A stretch of 64,000 bases of DNA from Marinobacter sp. THAF197a (GCF_009363275.1 NZ_CP045324.1:3410001-3474000); one strand, 5' to 3'. Counted from the first letter of the stretch, positions 34,537 through 44,348 are shown. Notes: generated from the sequence alone by a model not told the origin. Numbers and translations: made by a program.

Positions 34537-35718
34537 TCAGAAGAAAGCCTGAATCCCTGTCTGAGCCCGGCCAAGAATCAACGCGTGGACATCGTGGGTG
34601 CCTTCGTAGGTGTTCACCACCTCCAGGTTCACCAGGTGGCGGGCCACACCGAATTCGTCACTTATGCCATTGCCACCGAGCATGTCGCGGGCCAGGCGAG
34701 CTACCTCGAGTGCCTTGCCGCAGGAGTTGCGCTTCATGATGGAGGTTATCTCCACCGCCGCCGTGCCTTCATCTTTCATCCGGCCCAGGCGCAGGCTGCC
34801 CTGCAGGGCCAGGGTGATGTCCGTTTGCATGTCGGCCAGCTTTTTCTGGATCAGCTGGTTGGCGGCCAGCGGCCGGCCGAATTGTTGGCGGTCCAGCACA
34901 TACCGGCGAGCGGTGTGCCAGCAGTCTTCTGCAGCACCTAGGGCACCCCAGGAAATGCCGTAGCGGGCGGAGTCCAGGCAGGTGAACGGGCCTTTCAGGC
35001 CGCGCACATCGGGGAAGGCATTTTCTTCCGGCACGAAGACGTTATCCATCACGATTTCACCGGTGATCGACGCCCGCAGGCCCACCTTGCCGTGAATGAC
35101 CGGGGCGCTCAGGCCCTGCCAGCCCTTCTCCAGCACAAAGCCCCGAATCTTGTCGTCATCGTCCTTGGCCCAGACCACAAACACATCCGCAATGGGGCTG
35201 TTGGTGATCCACATCTTGCTGCCGGTCAGGCGATAGCCGCCGTCCACTTTGCGGGCACGGGTAATCATGGCACCGGGGTCTGAACCATAGTCCGGCTCGG
35301 TCAGGCCGAAGCAGCCAATCCATTCACCGGAGGCCAGCCTGGGCAGGTATTTCTGGCGGGTTTCTTCGTTACCAAATTCGTAGATGGGCACCATCACCAG
35401 TGAGGACTGCACACTCATCATGGAGCGATAACCAGAATCCACACGCTCGATCTCACGGGCGATCAAACCATAACTCACATAATTGAGACCACTGCCGCCG
35501 TATTGCTCCGGCAGGGTGGCGCCCAGCAGGCCGTTCTCGCCCATTTCGCGAAAGATAGCAGGATCGGTGTGTTCGTTACGGAAAGCCTCCACCACACGGG
35601 GGCGGAGTTTCTTGTCAGCGAACTGCCGGGCGCTGTCGCGCACCATGCGTTCGTCTTCGGAGAGCTGCTGGTCGAGCAGCAGGGGGTCTTCCCAGTTGAA
35701 GCTTGGTTTGTTGGCCAT
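34537..35718 (-). CDS. gcdH: Glutaryl-CoA dehydrogenase
   Basis: A 393-aa acyl-CoA dehydrogenase family flavoprotein that oxidises and decarboxylates glutaryl-CoA to crotonyl-CoA in lysine and tryptophan degradation. FNWEDPLLLDQQLSEDERMVRD at the N-terminus, CFGLTEPDYGSDP and WITNSPIADVFVVWAKDD for flavin and substrate, and the catalytic Glu in NTYEGTHDVHALILGRAQTG are GcdH-type. The ATG at 35718 has AGGGAAA upstream; an earlier frame start would add 19 unrelated residues. No lysine-degradation partner is adjacent. Confidence 0.92.
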   Translation of the reverse strand: MANKPSFNWEDPLLLDQQLSEDERMVRDSARQFADKKLRPRVVEAFRNEHTDPAIFREMGENGLLGATLPEQYGGSGLNYVSYGLIAREIERVDSGYRSMMSVQSSLVMVPIYEFGNEETRQKYLPRLASGEWIGCFGLTEPDYGSDPGAMITRARKVDGGYRLTGSKMWITNSPIADVFVVWAKDDDDKIRGFVLEKGWQGLSAPVIHGKVGLRASITGEIVMDNVFVPEENAFPDVRGLKGPFTCLDSARYGISWGALGAAEDCWHTARRYVLDRQQFGRPLAANQLIQKKLADMQTDITLALQGSLRLGRMKDEGTAAVEITSIMKRNSCGKALEVARLARDMLGGNGISDEFGVARHLVNLEVVNTYEGTHDVHALILGRAQTGIQAFF

Positions 35719-35803
35719 GACGGTTTCCCTGAACCAGAAAACCATCATCCTGCCAGTTTCTGCCGCCCCCGTCATCGCTAACGGAGGCGGCAGCAGGCAT
35801 GCA

Positions 35804-37453
35804 TTACAACAGCAGGGTACGAATATCCCCCAACAGCTGCGTCAGCAGGTTGGTAAACCGGGCTGCGTCCGCCCCGTTCACCGCCCGGTGGTCGTAAGAC
35901 AACGACAGCGGCAACATCAGCCGTGGCTGGAATGCCTTGCCGTCCCACACGGGCTTCATGGATGCCTTGGAGACACCCAGGATGGCCACTTCCGGTGTGT
36001 TCACGATGGGCGTGAACGCGGTGCCGCCAATGCCACCCAGGCTGGTGATGGTAAAACAGGCGCCCTGCATTTCTGCCGGCTTCAGCTGCTTGTCCCTCGC
36101 CTTCTGGGCCAGTTCGGCGCTCTCGGCGGCCAGTTCCCACAGGCCTTTCTGATCAACGTCCCGGATCACCGGCACCATCAGGCCATGGGGTGTGTCCACC
36201 GCAATACCGATGTGGATGTACTTCTTGCGCACCACCTCTTTGCGCTCCATGTCCAGGGACACGTTGAACTGAGGCAGTTCCGCCAACGCGGCGGCGCAGG
36301 CCTTGAGCAGGAACGGCAGCGGGGTCATTTTCACGCCACGCTTTTCGCCGGCCGCTTTCTGGGCCTTGCGGAAGTCTTCCATCTCGGTGATGTCGGCATC
36401 GTCGAACTGGGTGACGTGGGGCACGTTCAACCAGCTGCGCTGCATGTTGGTGGCGGTAGCCGCCATCATGCGGGACATGCCTTCGCGCTCCACTTCACCA
36501 AACTGGCTGAAGTCCGGCAGCTTCACACCGGGAATGCCGGAACCTGTCGCCACACCCGTGCCCTGCTGGGCCTGTTGCAGCTGGCTCTTCACATAGGCGT
36601 GCACGTCGTCTTTCAGGATGCGGCTTTTCGGGCCGGAACCTTTCACCCGCGTGAGGTCGGCACCCAGTTCCCGGGCCAGCTTGCGCACGGCTGGGCCGGC
36701 ATGCACCTTGGTGCCCGGCGCCGGTGGCTCGTAGGTGGAACCCTGGGGCTGGGGCGCGGCTTCCTGTTTGTCGGCTTTTGCTTCGGGCTTGCTGCCCTGG
36801 CTGTCAGCCTTGGCGCTTTCACCGGAATCTGACGTTTCTTCCTCGTCGCCACCCTCCTCTTCGATGGTCATTTCCAGCAGGTCAACGCCTTCAGAAAGTT
36901 TGTCGCCTTCCTTCACCAGAATCTTGCCGATCTTGCCGGCATAGGGCGACGGAATTTCCATGGTGGCCTTGTCGGACTCCACGGTGACCAGCGGATCATC
37001 CTCGCCAACGGTGTCGCCTTCCGCCACGTTGATTTCAATCACCGGCACGTCGTCAAAGCCATCCAGCGACGGAACCTTCACCACTTCGGTGCGGGAGCCG
37101 CCGGATTTTTTCCTGGGCGCCGGTTTGCTGTCTTCGGATTTGGCCTCGGTTTTACTTTCTGCTTTCGGCTCGGGCTCGTCGGCTTTGTCGCTGCCGTCGT
37201 CGTCAGAGCCGCCGGCACCACCTTCCATCATGCCGATCACATCGCCTTCCTTGACCTTGTCACCCACCTTCACGGTGATTTTGGTGATCTTGCCGGCGGC
37301 GGGCGCCGGCAGTTCCACGGAGGCTTTGTCGGATTCTACGGTGAGAATCGGATCTTCTTCTTCAACGGAGTCCCCTGCACTGACGATGATTTCGATGACC
37401 TCGACTTCATCAGCACCGCCGAGATCGGGAACCTTGATTTCCTGTTCACTCAT
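35804..37453 (-). CDS. aceF: Pyruvate dehydrogenase E2, dihydrolipoyl acetyltransferase AceF
   Basis: A 549-aa E2 with two N-terminal lipoyl domains (lipoyl Lys in VESDKASVELPAP and VESDKATMEIPSP) joined by acidic Ala/Ser/Lys/Asp-rich linkers. Then come a peripheral-subunit binding domain (GPAVRKLARELGADLTRVKGSG) and the catalytic core ending with DHRAVNGADAARF, where His is the active-site residue. It transfers acetyl groups to CoA in the pyruvate dehydrogenase core. Two lipoyl domains as in many Pseudomonas-like E2s, versus three in E. coli. It follows aceE by ten bases; no lpd is adjacent. Confidence 0.96.
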   Translation of the reverse strand: MSEQEIKVPDLGGADEVEVIEIIVSAGDSVEEEDPILTVESDKASVELPAPAAGKITKITVKVGDKVKEGDVIGMMEGGAGGSDDDGSDKADEPEPKAESKTEAKSEDSKPAPRKKSGGSRTEVVKVPSLDGFDDVPVIEINVAEGDTVGEDDPLVTVESDKATMEIPSPYAGKIGKILVKEGDKLSEGVDLLEMTIEEEGGDEEETSDSGESAKADSQGSKPEAKADKQEAAPQPQGSTYEPPAPGTKVHAGPAVRKLARELGADLTRVKGSGPKSRILKDDVHAYVKSQLQQAQQGTGVATGSGIPGVKLPDFSQFGEVEREGMSRMMAATATNMQRSWLNVPHVTQFDDADITEMEDFRKAQKAAGEKRGVKMTPLPFLLKACAAALAELPQFNVSLDMERKEVVRKKYIHIGIAVDTPHGLMVPVIRDVDQKGLWELAAESAELAQKARDKQLKPAEMQGACFTITSLGGIGGTAFTPIVNTPEVAILGVSKASMKPVWDGKAFQPRLMLPLSLSYDHRAVNGADAARFTNLLTQLLGDIRTLLL

Positions 37454-37463
37454 GGCGGTCTCC

Positions 37464-40130
37464 TTAGCTCAGCACCGGGTTCGTTTTGTTGCGATCGATT
37501 CCGTACTTGCGCATGGCTTCGAGAACCTGTTCAAGCTTGATCTCACCATCTTTGGCCAGGGCAGACAGGGCGGTGACGGTGATGTAGTAGCGGTCCACCT
37601 CAAAGAAGCTACGCAGCTTCTCGCGGGTGTCGCTGCGGCCGAAACCGTCTGTGCCCAAAGTCATAAAGGTTTTCGGGATAAAGGCCCGCAACTGCTCGGA
37701 GTGCAGCTTGATGTAATCGGTGGCAGACACCACCGGCCCCTGGGCCTTCTCCAGGCACTGGGTAACATAGGCCTGGCGCGGCTTGTCGTCCGGGTGCAGG
37801 TGGTTCCAGCGCTCTACGTGCTGACCGTCACGGGCCAGTTCGTTAAAGCTGGTCACGCTCCACACATCGGAGGCGACGCCCCAGTCGTCCTTCAGCATCT
37901 GGGCGGCTTCGCGCACCTCGTTCATGATCGCGCCGGCACCCAGTAGCTGAACCCTCGGGCTCTTCTTACGGCCCTTGGTTTCCACCGATTCATACTTGTA
38001 CATGCCCTTGATGATGCCGTCTTCGCAGTCTTTCGGCATGGCAGGCTGTTCGTAGTTTTCGTTTTCGATGGTCAGGTAGTAGAAGACATTTTTGTTGTCT
38101 TCGAACATTTCTTTCATACCGTGGCGAATCACCACGGCCATTTCGTAACCGTAGGCCGGGTCGTAGGCCTTGCAGTTCGGAATGGTGTTGGCCAGTACGT
38201 GGCTGTGGCCATCCTGGTGCTGCAGGCCTTCACCGTTCAGGGTGGTACGGCCGGCGGTACCGCCAATCAGGAAGCCGCGGGCCTGCATGTCGCCGGAGGC
38301 CCAGGCCAGGTCGCCCACACGCTGGAAGCCGAACATGGAATAGAACACATAGAACGGAATCAGCGGGTAGCTGTTGGTGCTGTAGGACGTGGCAGCGGCC
38401 ATCCAGGTAGCCATGGCACCGGCTTCGTTGATGCCCTCCTGCATGATCTGGCCTTTCTTGTCTTCCCGGTAGTACATGATCTGGTCACGATCCTGGGGCA
38501 CGTACTTCTGGCCTTCGGAGGTGTAGATACCGAGTTGACGGAACATGCCTTCCATACCAAAGGTACGGGCTTCGTCCGGCACAATGGGCACCACGCGTTT
38601 GCCGATGCGCTTGTCTTTCACCAGTGCGCTCAGAATCCGCACAAACGCCATTGTGGTGGAGATGGCTCGGCCGTCTGAGCCTTCCAGCACCTGCTTGAAG
38701 ATATCCAGTTCCGGAATCTGCAGCGGCTGGCAGTCCTTGTTGCGCTTCGGATAGAAGCCACCGAGATCCTGCCGGCGCTTTTTCATGTACACCAGTTCCG
38801 GGCTGTCTGGCGCCGGGCGGTAGTAAGGCACCTCTTCCAGTTCGTCGTCTTTCAGGGGCACGCCGAAACGGTCCCGGAATTCCTTCAGGGTGTCTATATC
38901 CAGCTTCTTCAGGGAGTGCGCGGTGTTCTGGGCTTCGCCCGCCGCGCCAAAACCGTAGCCCTTAATGGTATGAGCCAGAATGACCGTCGGCTTGCCGTTG
39001 GCCTGGTTCACCGCCTTGTGGTAAGCGGCATAGACTTTGTAGGGATCATGGCCGCCACGGTTGAGTTTGCTGATTTCTTCATCAGACATGTCCTCAACCA
39101 GCTTCGCCAGCTCCGGGTAACGACCGAAGAATTCCTTTCGGGTGTAAGCCGGGCCCTTGAAGCTGAAGTTCTGCAGGTCGCCGTCGCAGATTTCATCCAT
39201 GGCACGCTGCATGGCGCCGTTCTCGTCTTTGGCGTAGAGCGGGTCCCAATGGCGACCCCATACGACTTTGATCACGTTCCAGCCAGCACCACGGAACACG
39301 CCTTCGAGTTCCTGGATGATCTTGCCGTTACCACGCACCGGGCCGTCCAGGCGCTGCAGGTTACAGTTAACCACGAAGATCAGGTTATCCAGGTTCTCGC
39401 GGCCGGCCTTGGAAATGGAGCCAAGGGTTTCCGGCTCGTCGCACTCGCCGTCACCGATGAACGCCCACACCTTGCGGTTGTCCATATCGGTCAGCTCACG
39501 GCTGTGCAGGTACTTCATCACGTGGGCCTGGTAGATGGCCTGAATCGGCCCCAGACCCATGGAAACCGTGGGGAACTGCCAGTAATCCGGCATCAGCCAG
39601 GGGTGCGGGTAGGAGGACAGGCCTTCGCCGTCCACCTCTTCCCGGTACTTGTCGAGCTGTTCTTCGCTAAAGCGGCCTTCCAGGAAGGAGCGCGCATAGA
39701 TACCCGGCGCCGCGTGGCCCTGGAAGTACACCAGGTCTGATTCCCGCTTGTCGTCGCCACCGTGGAAGAAATAGTTGAAGCCCACGTCATACAATGTGGC
39801 GGCAGAAGAGAAAGTGGAAATATGGCCGCCCAGGTCACCCGGGCGCTTGTTGGCCCGCACCACCATGGCCATGGCGTTCCAGCGGATCAGTGAGCGAATG
39901 CGCCGCTCCATGAACAGGTCGCCCGGCATCTGCGCCTGCTTGGCAACCGGAATGCTGTTGCGGAATGGCGTGGTGATGGAATACGGCAGCGCGGTGCCAT
40001 CGCGGCTGGCGCGCTCAGACAGGCGCTCTAGAATGTATTTGGCCCGATCAACGCCTTCGTTCTCGATCAGAGATTCCAGCGCATCAAGCCATTCACTGGT
40101 TTCAATGGGATCATCATCCTGGTACATCAA
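37464..40130 (-). CDS. aceE: Pyruvate dehydrogenase E1 component AceE
   Basis: An 888-aa homodimeric-type E1. The thiamine diphosphate motif is AFIGDGECDEPETLG...NLIFVVNCN, and the N-terminal ETSEWLDALESLIENEGVDRAKYILERL helix is the E2-binding region of this family. It decarboxylates pyruvate and acetylates lipoyl-E2. GGGAGGG precedes the ATG. Start of the aceE-aceF operon, with a long upstream region and no PdhR-type regulator in view. Confidence 0.97.
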   Translation of the reverse strand: MMYQDDDPIETSEWLDALESLIENEGVDRAKYILERLSERASRDGTALPYSITTPFRNSIPVAKQAQMPGDLFMERRIRSLIRWNAMAMVVRANKRPGDLGGHISTFSSAATLYDVGFNYFFHGGDDKRESDLVYFQGHAAPGIYARSFLEGRFSEEQLDKYREEVDGEGLSSYPHPWLMPDYWQFPTVSMGLGPIQAIYQAHVMKYLHSRELTDMDNRKVWAFIGDGECDEPETLGSISKAGRENLDNLIFVVNCNLQRLDGPVRGNGKIIQELEGVFRGAGWNVIKVVWGRHWDPLYAKDENGAMQRAMDEICDGDLQNFSFKGPAYTRKEFFGRYPELAKLVEDMSDEEISKLNRGGHDPYKVYAAYHKAVNQANGKPTVILAHTIKGYGFGAAGEAQNTAHSLKKLDIDTLKEFRDRFGVPLKDDELEEVPYYRPAPDSPELVYMKKRRQDLGGFYPKRNKDCQPLQIPELDIFKQVLEGSDGRAISTTMAFVRILSALVKDKRIGKRVVPIVPDEARTFGMEGMFRQLGIYTSEGQKYVPQDRDQIMYYREDKKGQIMQEGINEAGAMATWMAAATSYSTNSYPLIPFYVFYSMFGFQRVGDLAWASGDMQARGFLIGGTAGRTTLNGEGLQHQDGHSHVLANTIPNCKAYDPAYGYEMAVVIRHGMKEMFEDNKNVFYYLTIENENYEQPAMPKDCEDGIIKGMYKYESVETKGRKKSPRVQLLGAGAIMNEVREAAQMLKDDWGVASDVWSVTSFNELARDGQHVERWNHLHPDDKPRQAYVTQCLEKAQGPVVSATDYIKLHSEQLRAFIPKTFMTLGTDGFGRSDTREKLRSFFEVDRYYITVTALSALAKDGEIKLEQVLEAMRKYGIDRNKTNPVLS

Positions 40131-40681
40131 ACCCTCCCCTTGGACTCAAAAGGTGCCTCGTGGGCCACGATCAGCAGCCTGTCACGGTGCAAACTTGAAA
40201 TGCTGCGATAACCTGCAGTTTTATTGTGGATACATCAGCTTGCGAGAAATGCTTAATAGCGCGTTTGACCTCTCTCAAGCATAGAACAGCTTTCACATTT
40301 TTCCTGCCGCGCGGGCCGGGCTGCGGGCGGAGCTTTTGGCCCCATTTTTTCCGACCCCGGCTGTGCTGGGTGCGCCGCACCACAAAACTTTCGTACTTTT
40401 ACTACAAAATAAGCCAGAAAAACAAACAAACAGCCGTTTGAAATGTCGTTGCAACCAATTTATTTAGATTAGTTACGCAATAATGTCCGGTTTCGATAAT
40501 TTTCACAACCAGGCATCAGACCAATGTCTGAGCGCATTGGTACTTACGAATTGCATCGCCCTGCTAAACACCTCAACACTGAAAAAATCTCCGATTTTTG
40601 GGCTATTTCACCTTAAATTAGCGACATTCGGCGAACTTAGACGATGAACTCAACCCACAAACACTGAATTATTAATTAGAC

Positions 40682-40710
40682 CTGAAAATGAATTTCGATT
40701 TATGTATACT
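40682..40710 (+). promoter_or_regulatory. Probable sigma-70 promoter of the kamA-like gene
   Basis: CTGAAA (-35, four of six matches) and TATACT (-10, five of six) are separated by 17 bases, with TG directly before the -10. The start would be near 40717, giving a leader of about 70 bases. Confidence 0.5.
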
Positions 40711-40734
40711 TGCCTGCCCGTTTTTTAACCAGTG

Positions 40735-40758
40735 AAGGAGGTCACTACCCCTCCTTTT
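40735..40758 (+). promoter_or_regulatory. Leader hairpin containing an AAGGAGG sequence
   Basis: AAGGAGG and CCTCCTT form a 7-bp stem over an eight-base loop, followed by TT. No start codon sits at the right distance from this strong ribosome-site sequence, so it may be an attenuator or a relic. The real ribosome site of the gene is GAGG at 40777-40780. Confidence 0.35.
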
Positions 40759-40787
40759 ATCTTTGGCACCTAATCAGAGGGCGATCT

Positions 40788-42161
40788 ATGAACTCCATCG
40801 TCACCTTTCCGAACCGCATCCCGGTTCAGGAATTCGAGGAACGCCGGTTCAAGGTTTTTACCGACCGCCAGCTCGATAAAATTGAGGCGATCCAGAATCT
40901 CCCCGAAGAGACCCTGTTCGAAATGAAAGTGGTGGCCAGCGTGCTGCCATTCCGGGTCAACGAATATGTGATCAACGAACTGATCAACTGGGACAAGGTA
41001 CCGAACGACCCCATCTATCAGCTCGTATTCCCTCAAAAGGGTATGCTCAAGGACGAACATTACGAACGAATGGCGGCACTGCATCGCGAGGGTGCCGACA
41101 AGAAGGAAATTCAGGCCGTGGCCAAGGAAATCCGGGACGAACTGAACCCGCACCCGGCGGGCCAGATGGAAATGAACATGCCGGAACTGGACGGCGAGGT
41201 GCTGGACGGCGTGCAGCACAAGTACCGCGAAACCGTGCTGTTCTTCCCGTCCCAGGGCCAGACCTGCCACAGCTACTGCACCTTCTGTTTCCGCTGGGCG
41301 CAGTTTGTCGGTGACAAGGACCTGAAGATGGCCAGCACCGACGCCGAGAAACTGCACGGCTATCTGCAGGAGCACACCGAAGTGACCGACCTGCTGGTCA
41401 CCGGTGGCGACCCCATGGTCATGAAGACCAAGAACCTGGTGCAGTACCTGGAACCGCTGCTGCAGCCCGAGTTTGACCACATCCAGACCATCCGCATTGG
41501 CACCAAGGCCCTCACCTTCTGGCCGTACCGTTTCGTGACCGACAAGGATGCCGACGAGCTGATCGAACTGTTCGCCAAACTGGTTGATGGCGGCAAGCAC
41601 GTGGCCATCATGGCCCACTACAACCACTGGCAGGAAATCACCACCGACATCGCGGAAGAAGCCATCCGCCGCATCCGCGCCACCGGTGCCGAGATCCGCG
41701 CCCAAGGCCCGCTGATCAAACACGTGAATGACAACGCCGATGACTGGGCCAAGCTTTGGAAGAAAGAAGTGAAGCTGGGCATCATCCCCTACTACATGTT
41801 TGTAGAGCGGGACACCGGCGCCAAGAACTACTTCGAAGTGCCCCTGGCTGAGGCCTACCACATCTACCGCGAAGCCATGAAAAAGGTCAGCGGCCTGGCC
41901 CGCACCGCCCGCGGCCCAAGCATGAGCGCCGGCCCCGGCAAGGTGGAAGTTCAGGGCATTACAGAAATCAAAGGCGAAAAGGTGTTCGTACTGCGCTTCC
42001 TGCAGGGCCGCAACCCGGACTGGGTACAGCGCCCGTTCTTTGCCAAGTACAGCGAGACAGCTACCTGGCTGCATGAGCTGGAGCCCGCCTTCGGGGAAGA
42101 GAAGTTCTTCTTTGAGGATGAGTTTGAGGCGATGAAGCAGGGGAAAGCATATAGTCGTTAG
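40788..42161 (+). CDS. KamA-family radical SAM protein (lysine 2,3-aminomutase-like)
   Basis: A 457-aa protein with the radical SAM cluster motif Cys160-x3-Cys164-x2-Cys167 (CHSYCTFCFRW) and LLVTGGDPMVMKTKNL, typical of lysine 2,3-aminomutases. The PLP-binding region and the C-terminal RTARGPSMSAGPGKVEVQGI segment also follow the KamA pattern. KamA interconverts lysine and beta-lysine; in salt-tolerant bacteria acetyl-beta-lysine is an osmolyte, but the required acetyltransferase is not adjacent. The EpmB paralogue acts on EF-P; this protein is longer and lacks an epmA or efp neighbour. The substrate is therefore open. Confidence 0.8.
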   Translation: MNSIVTFPNRIPVQEFEERRFKVFTDRQLDKIEAIQNLPEETLFEMKVVASVLPFRVNEYVINELINWDKVPNDPIYQLVFPQKGMLKDEHYERMAALHREGADKKEIQAVAKEIRDELNPHPAGQMEMNMPELDGEVLDGVQHKYRETVLFFPSQGQTCHSYCTFCFRWAQFVGDKDLKMASTDAEKLHGYLQEHTEVTDLLVTGGDPMVMKTKNLVQYLEPLLQPEFDHIQTIRIGTKALTFWPYRFVTDKDADELIELFAKLVDGGKHVAIMAHYNHWQEITTDIAEEAIRRIRATGAEIRAQGPLIKHVNDNADDWAKLWKKEVKLGIIPYYMFVERDTGAKNYFEVPLAEAYHIYREAMKKVSGLARTARGPSMSAGPGKVEVQGITEIKGEKVFVLRFLQGRNPDWVQRPFFAKYSETATWLHELEPAFGEEKFFFEDEFEAMKQGKAYSR

Positions 42162-42178
42162 CTGGAACTGCCTTCAAA

Positions 42179-42209
42179 AGCCGGATGTGCCAGTCATCCG
42201 GCTTTTTTT
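42179..42209 (+). terminator. Intrinsic terminator of the kamA-like gene
   Basis: AGCCGGATG and CATCCGGCT form a 9-bp stem with a seven-base loop, followed by a seven-base T-run. Confidence 0.93.
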
Positions 42210-42494
42210 GTTCTGCCATAGGAACAATAAAATCAAATACCTCTTCTGCCTATTGACTTGTCAAAAATCAAACAATCCGAAAGACTATATTTTACAGTTA
42301 TTTACATTTTTTAAATTGCTGATATATCAGTAACAGCCTAACTTTTCCTGTAGCCCATTTAGACGTATTTGGGCTGCAGGATACGTTGTTCAGGGATGAT
42401 TCAGGCTGCTCGTCATCACCCCTGCCCGATGTTCCTGTTTCCTGGCGCCAAACCTTGGCGCCGCACTCAAAGACTAATGACAACGGAAACAGTG
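42210..42494. other. AT-rich spacer upstream of the lipoprotein gene
   Basis: No gene seen. An AT-rich stretch (42225-42330) contains a TTGAC-TT-GTCAA palindrome (42253-42264) and a TATATT that could be a -10, but no well-spaced -35. Nearer the gene, TGGCGCCAA and TTGGCGCC form overlapping palindromes around 42444-42463. Confidence 0.45.
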
Positions 42495-44348
42495 ATGTTT
42501 GAAAAAAACAAACTTTTGCTCGCTATTCTTGCAACTTCTCTCACCGCTGGATTAACAGCATGCGGCGGTGGATCCTCCGGCTCTTCAACCTCTGGCAGTG
42601 ATCAAGATGGACAGCAGCAGGACACTGAGACTGCTGTCTCAGCAGGCTCCGAGACAGGCAGGTTCGTTGATAGTGCTGTAAGCGGCATTGAGTATGAAAC
42701 CAGCAAGGGCTATAAAAGCCTGACCAGCGAAAACGGCGAGTTCCGCTATGACGATGGTGATACGGTAACCTTCCGCCTGGGCACTCTGAATTTCGGAACT
42801 GTTAATGCTGGCGGGCTGATCACTCCAATTGAGCTGTCAGGCAACAATCCTGACCGAGCAGCAAACATTGCCCGCGTTCTGCAAACTCTTGACGACGATG
42901 GCATTCCGGGTAACGGCATCACCATCACATCAGCTACTCGTGAAAAAGCCGCTAACCAGAACCCAACAGACGTGGCCACGGTTGATCTGGAGGAAGCAAA
43001 AGACGTTATTCTCTCACTCGCCAGCGAGAACACCGTTGCACCCACAGAACTCGTTACCCGCGAGAAGGCTGAAAGCCACCTGAATGAGACTTTGGCGGCA
43101 GAAAAGCCTGTAACCAGCTGCGGAGAAAGCACTACCCCAGTCACTAAAGGCCATCTCCAAGACAACACTTTTGGCTACATCAGACTCGAAGAGGACGATA
43201 AAGAAGTCAACCTGTTGAGTTTCGGTCCGAGCGATAGCTTGATCGAATTCCACAATGACATGGGCGATATCGAGAAGAAAACAGGGACTACCTGGAGTGT
43301 AAACAACGGTGAGGTGACATTCAGCGACTCAGAAGGAACAGAAACCTTCACGGCTTGCGCCGTTGGCCCAACCGATGCTCCCTACTACATGATCTTCAAC
43401 AGCGACGACGGTGCCGTCACGCTCTACGCAACCAAGCCCTACGAAGCAACCAGCGCCTCCCAGTCTTACCTGTTGACTTCAATCGACAGCGTCCTGAACG
43501 AAACTCAGCACAACATTGTAACCATCGATTCTGAGCTAAATGCAGAGTTTCTGTCCGATGTTGGCTTTGAAAACGCCAGCATTGCGGATAACGGCGCATT
43601 GGAAGTTTCCGATAGCTCGGACAACAGCACCGATGCACTTTATCTGCTGGCCGCCCAAGGTAAGCAAATCGGTATCTACCTCGACTTCAACGCATCCGAC
43701 ACTTTGGTGGATGTAGGTATTGCTGCCGGAATCCCAGTAGCCAACCCTGTCTCAACGGCTTCCGTAGCTGGCAAAACCTTTATTGCGCGTAATGAAGCGG
43801 AGAATGAAACCATCATTCTCGTTCACAAGAGCGACGGTACGGCTTTTGACTACCACAATGATGACTACGACGGCAGCACCCAGAAAGCTGGCGTTTATAT
43901 CAGCACCTGGGAGGTAAATGACGAAACCGGTGAACTGACCTACACAGAAACTAACGAGTTTGACGAAGAAGTCGCGGAAACCTTCCGCGTCTTTGAATCC
44001 AACACTCGAGTATATGGGCCTGATGACGAAGATGCTTCTATCGAGACACTGAGCAAAACAAAAGCGATCACTGAAGCAAGCTTCGTTGGTTCCTTCAACG
44101 TGAACGTGCCAACCGAGAATACGGTTGATAACGCTCTGGTCATCAACAGCGACAAGACCTGCTCCTACGATGGAACTGCTTGCTCTTGGGCAATTGATGC
44201 CAGTGGTAAAGCCGAGCTCTCCTTTGCCGGGGAGACCGTCGTGACCGAGATTTGGCAGTTGGCCACCAGCAACGATCAGTTCGCACTTCTTATGACCATG
44301 CCGGATGATGCTACCGACATTCAGGTAGGCTTCATGACCCGCAACTAA
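42495..44348 (+). CDS. Large lipoprotein with three repeated beta-rich modules, unknown function
   Basis: A 617-aa acidic lipoprotein: signal KNKLLLAILATSLTAGLTAC with lipobox LTAC, then a Gly/Ser/Gln linker. Residues about 50-130 form a domain (GRFVDSAVSGIEYETSKGYKS, GEFRYDDGDTVTFRLG) seen at the N-terminus of many marine gammaproteobacterial surface lipoproteins. Further on I see three related beta modules around residues 215-315, 425-520 and 530-610. They share a pattern like FHND/YHND, then TWSVNNGEVTF or TWEVNDETGELTY. The ATG at 42495 is chosen for signal quality. Low codon bias and lower GC than neighbours suggest an accessory gene. Function unknown. Confidence 0.7.
   Translation: MFEKNKLLLAILATSLTAGLTACGGGSSGSSTSGSDQDGQQQDTETAVSAGSETGRFVDSAVSGIEYETSKGYKSLTSENGEFRYDDGDTVTFRLGTLNFGTVNAGGLITPIELSGNNPDRAANIARVLQTLDDDGIPGNGITITSATREKAANQNPTDVATVDLEEAKDVILSLASENTVAPTELVTREKAESHLNETLAAEKPVTSCGESTTPVTKGHLQDNTFGYIRLEEDDKEVNLLSFGPSDSLIEFHNDMGDIEKKTGTTWSVNNGEVTFSDSEGTETFTACAVGPTDAPYYMIFNSDDGAVTLYATKPYEATSASQSYLLTSIDSVLNETQHNIVTIDSELNAEFLSDVGFENASIADNGALEVSDSSDNSTDALYLLAAQGKQIGIYLDFNASDTLVDVGIAAGIPVANPVSTASVAGKTFIARNEAENETIILVHKSDGTAFDYHNDDYDGSTQKAGVYISTWEVNDETGELTYTETNEFDEEVAETFRVFESNTRVYGPDDEDASIETLSKTKAITEASFVGSFNVNVPTENTVDNALVINSDKTCSYDGTACSWAIDASGKAELSFAGETVVTEIWQLATSNDQFALLMTMPDDATDIQVGFMTRN

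Larger units (their letters stand above)
40131..40787. other. Long non-coding spacer between aceE and kamA
   Basis: 657 bases without a credible gene. Visible in it: a perfect TCGTGG-G-CCACGA palindrome (40158-40170) in the aceE leader; a GC-rich block (40300-40380); an AAAAATC/GATTTTT hairpin (40583-40599); a probable sigma-70 promoter; and an AAGGAGG/CCTCCTT hairpin before kamA. The half next to kamA is AT-rich. Confidence 0.6.

Noticed and set aside
34461..34739. An open frame from the ATG at 34461 on the plus strand
   Set aside because: Most of it lies opposite the C-terminal half of gcdH and it lacks a domain or a convincing ribosome site.
40131..40787. Lysine riboswitch or another metabolite riboswitch upstream of the kamA-like gene
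   Set aside because: The leader from the probable start near 40717 is only about 70 bases, too short for a lysine riboswitch, and no conserved riboswitch motif is visible.
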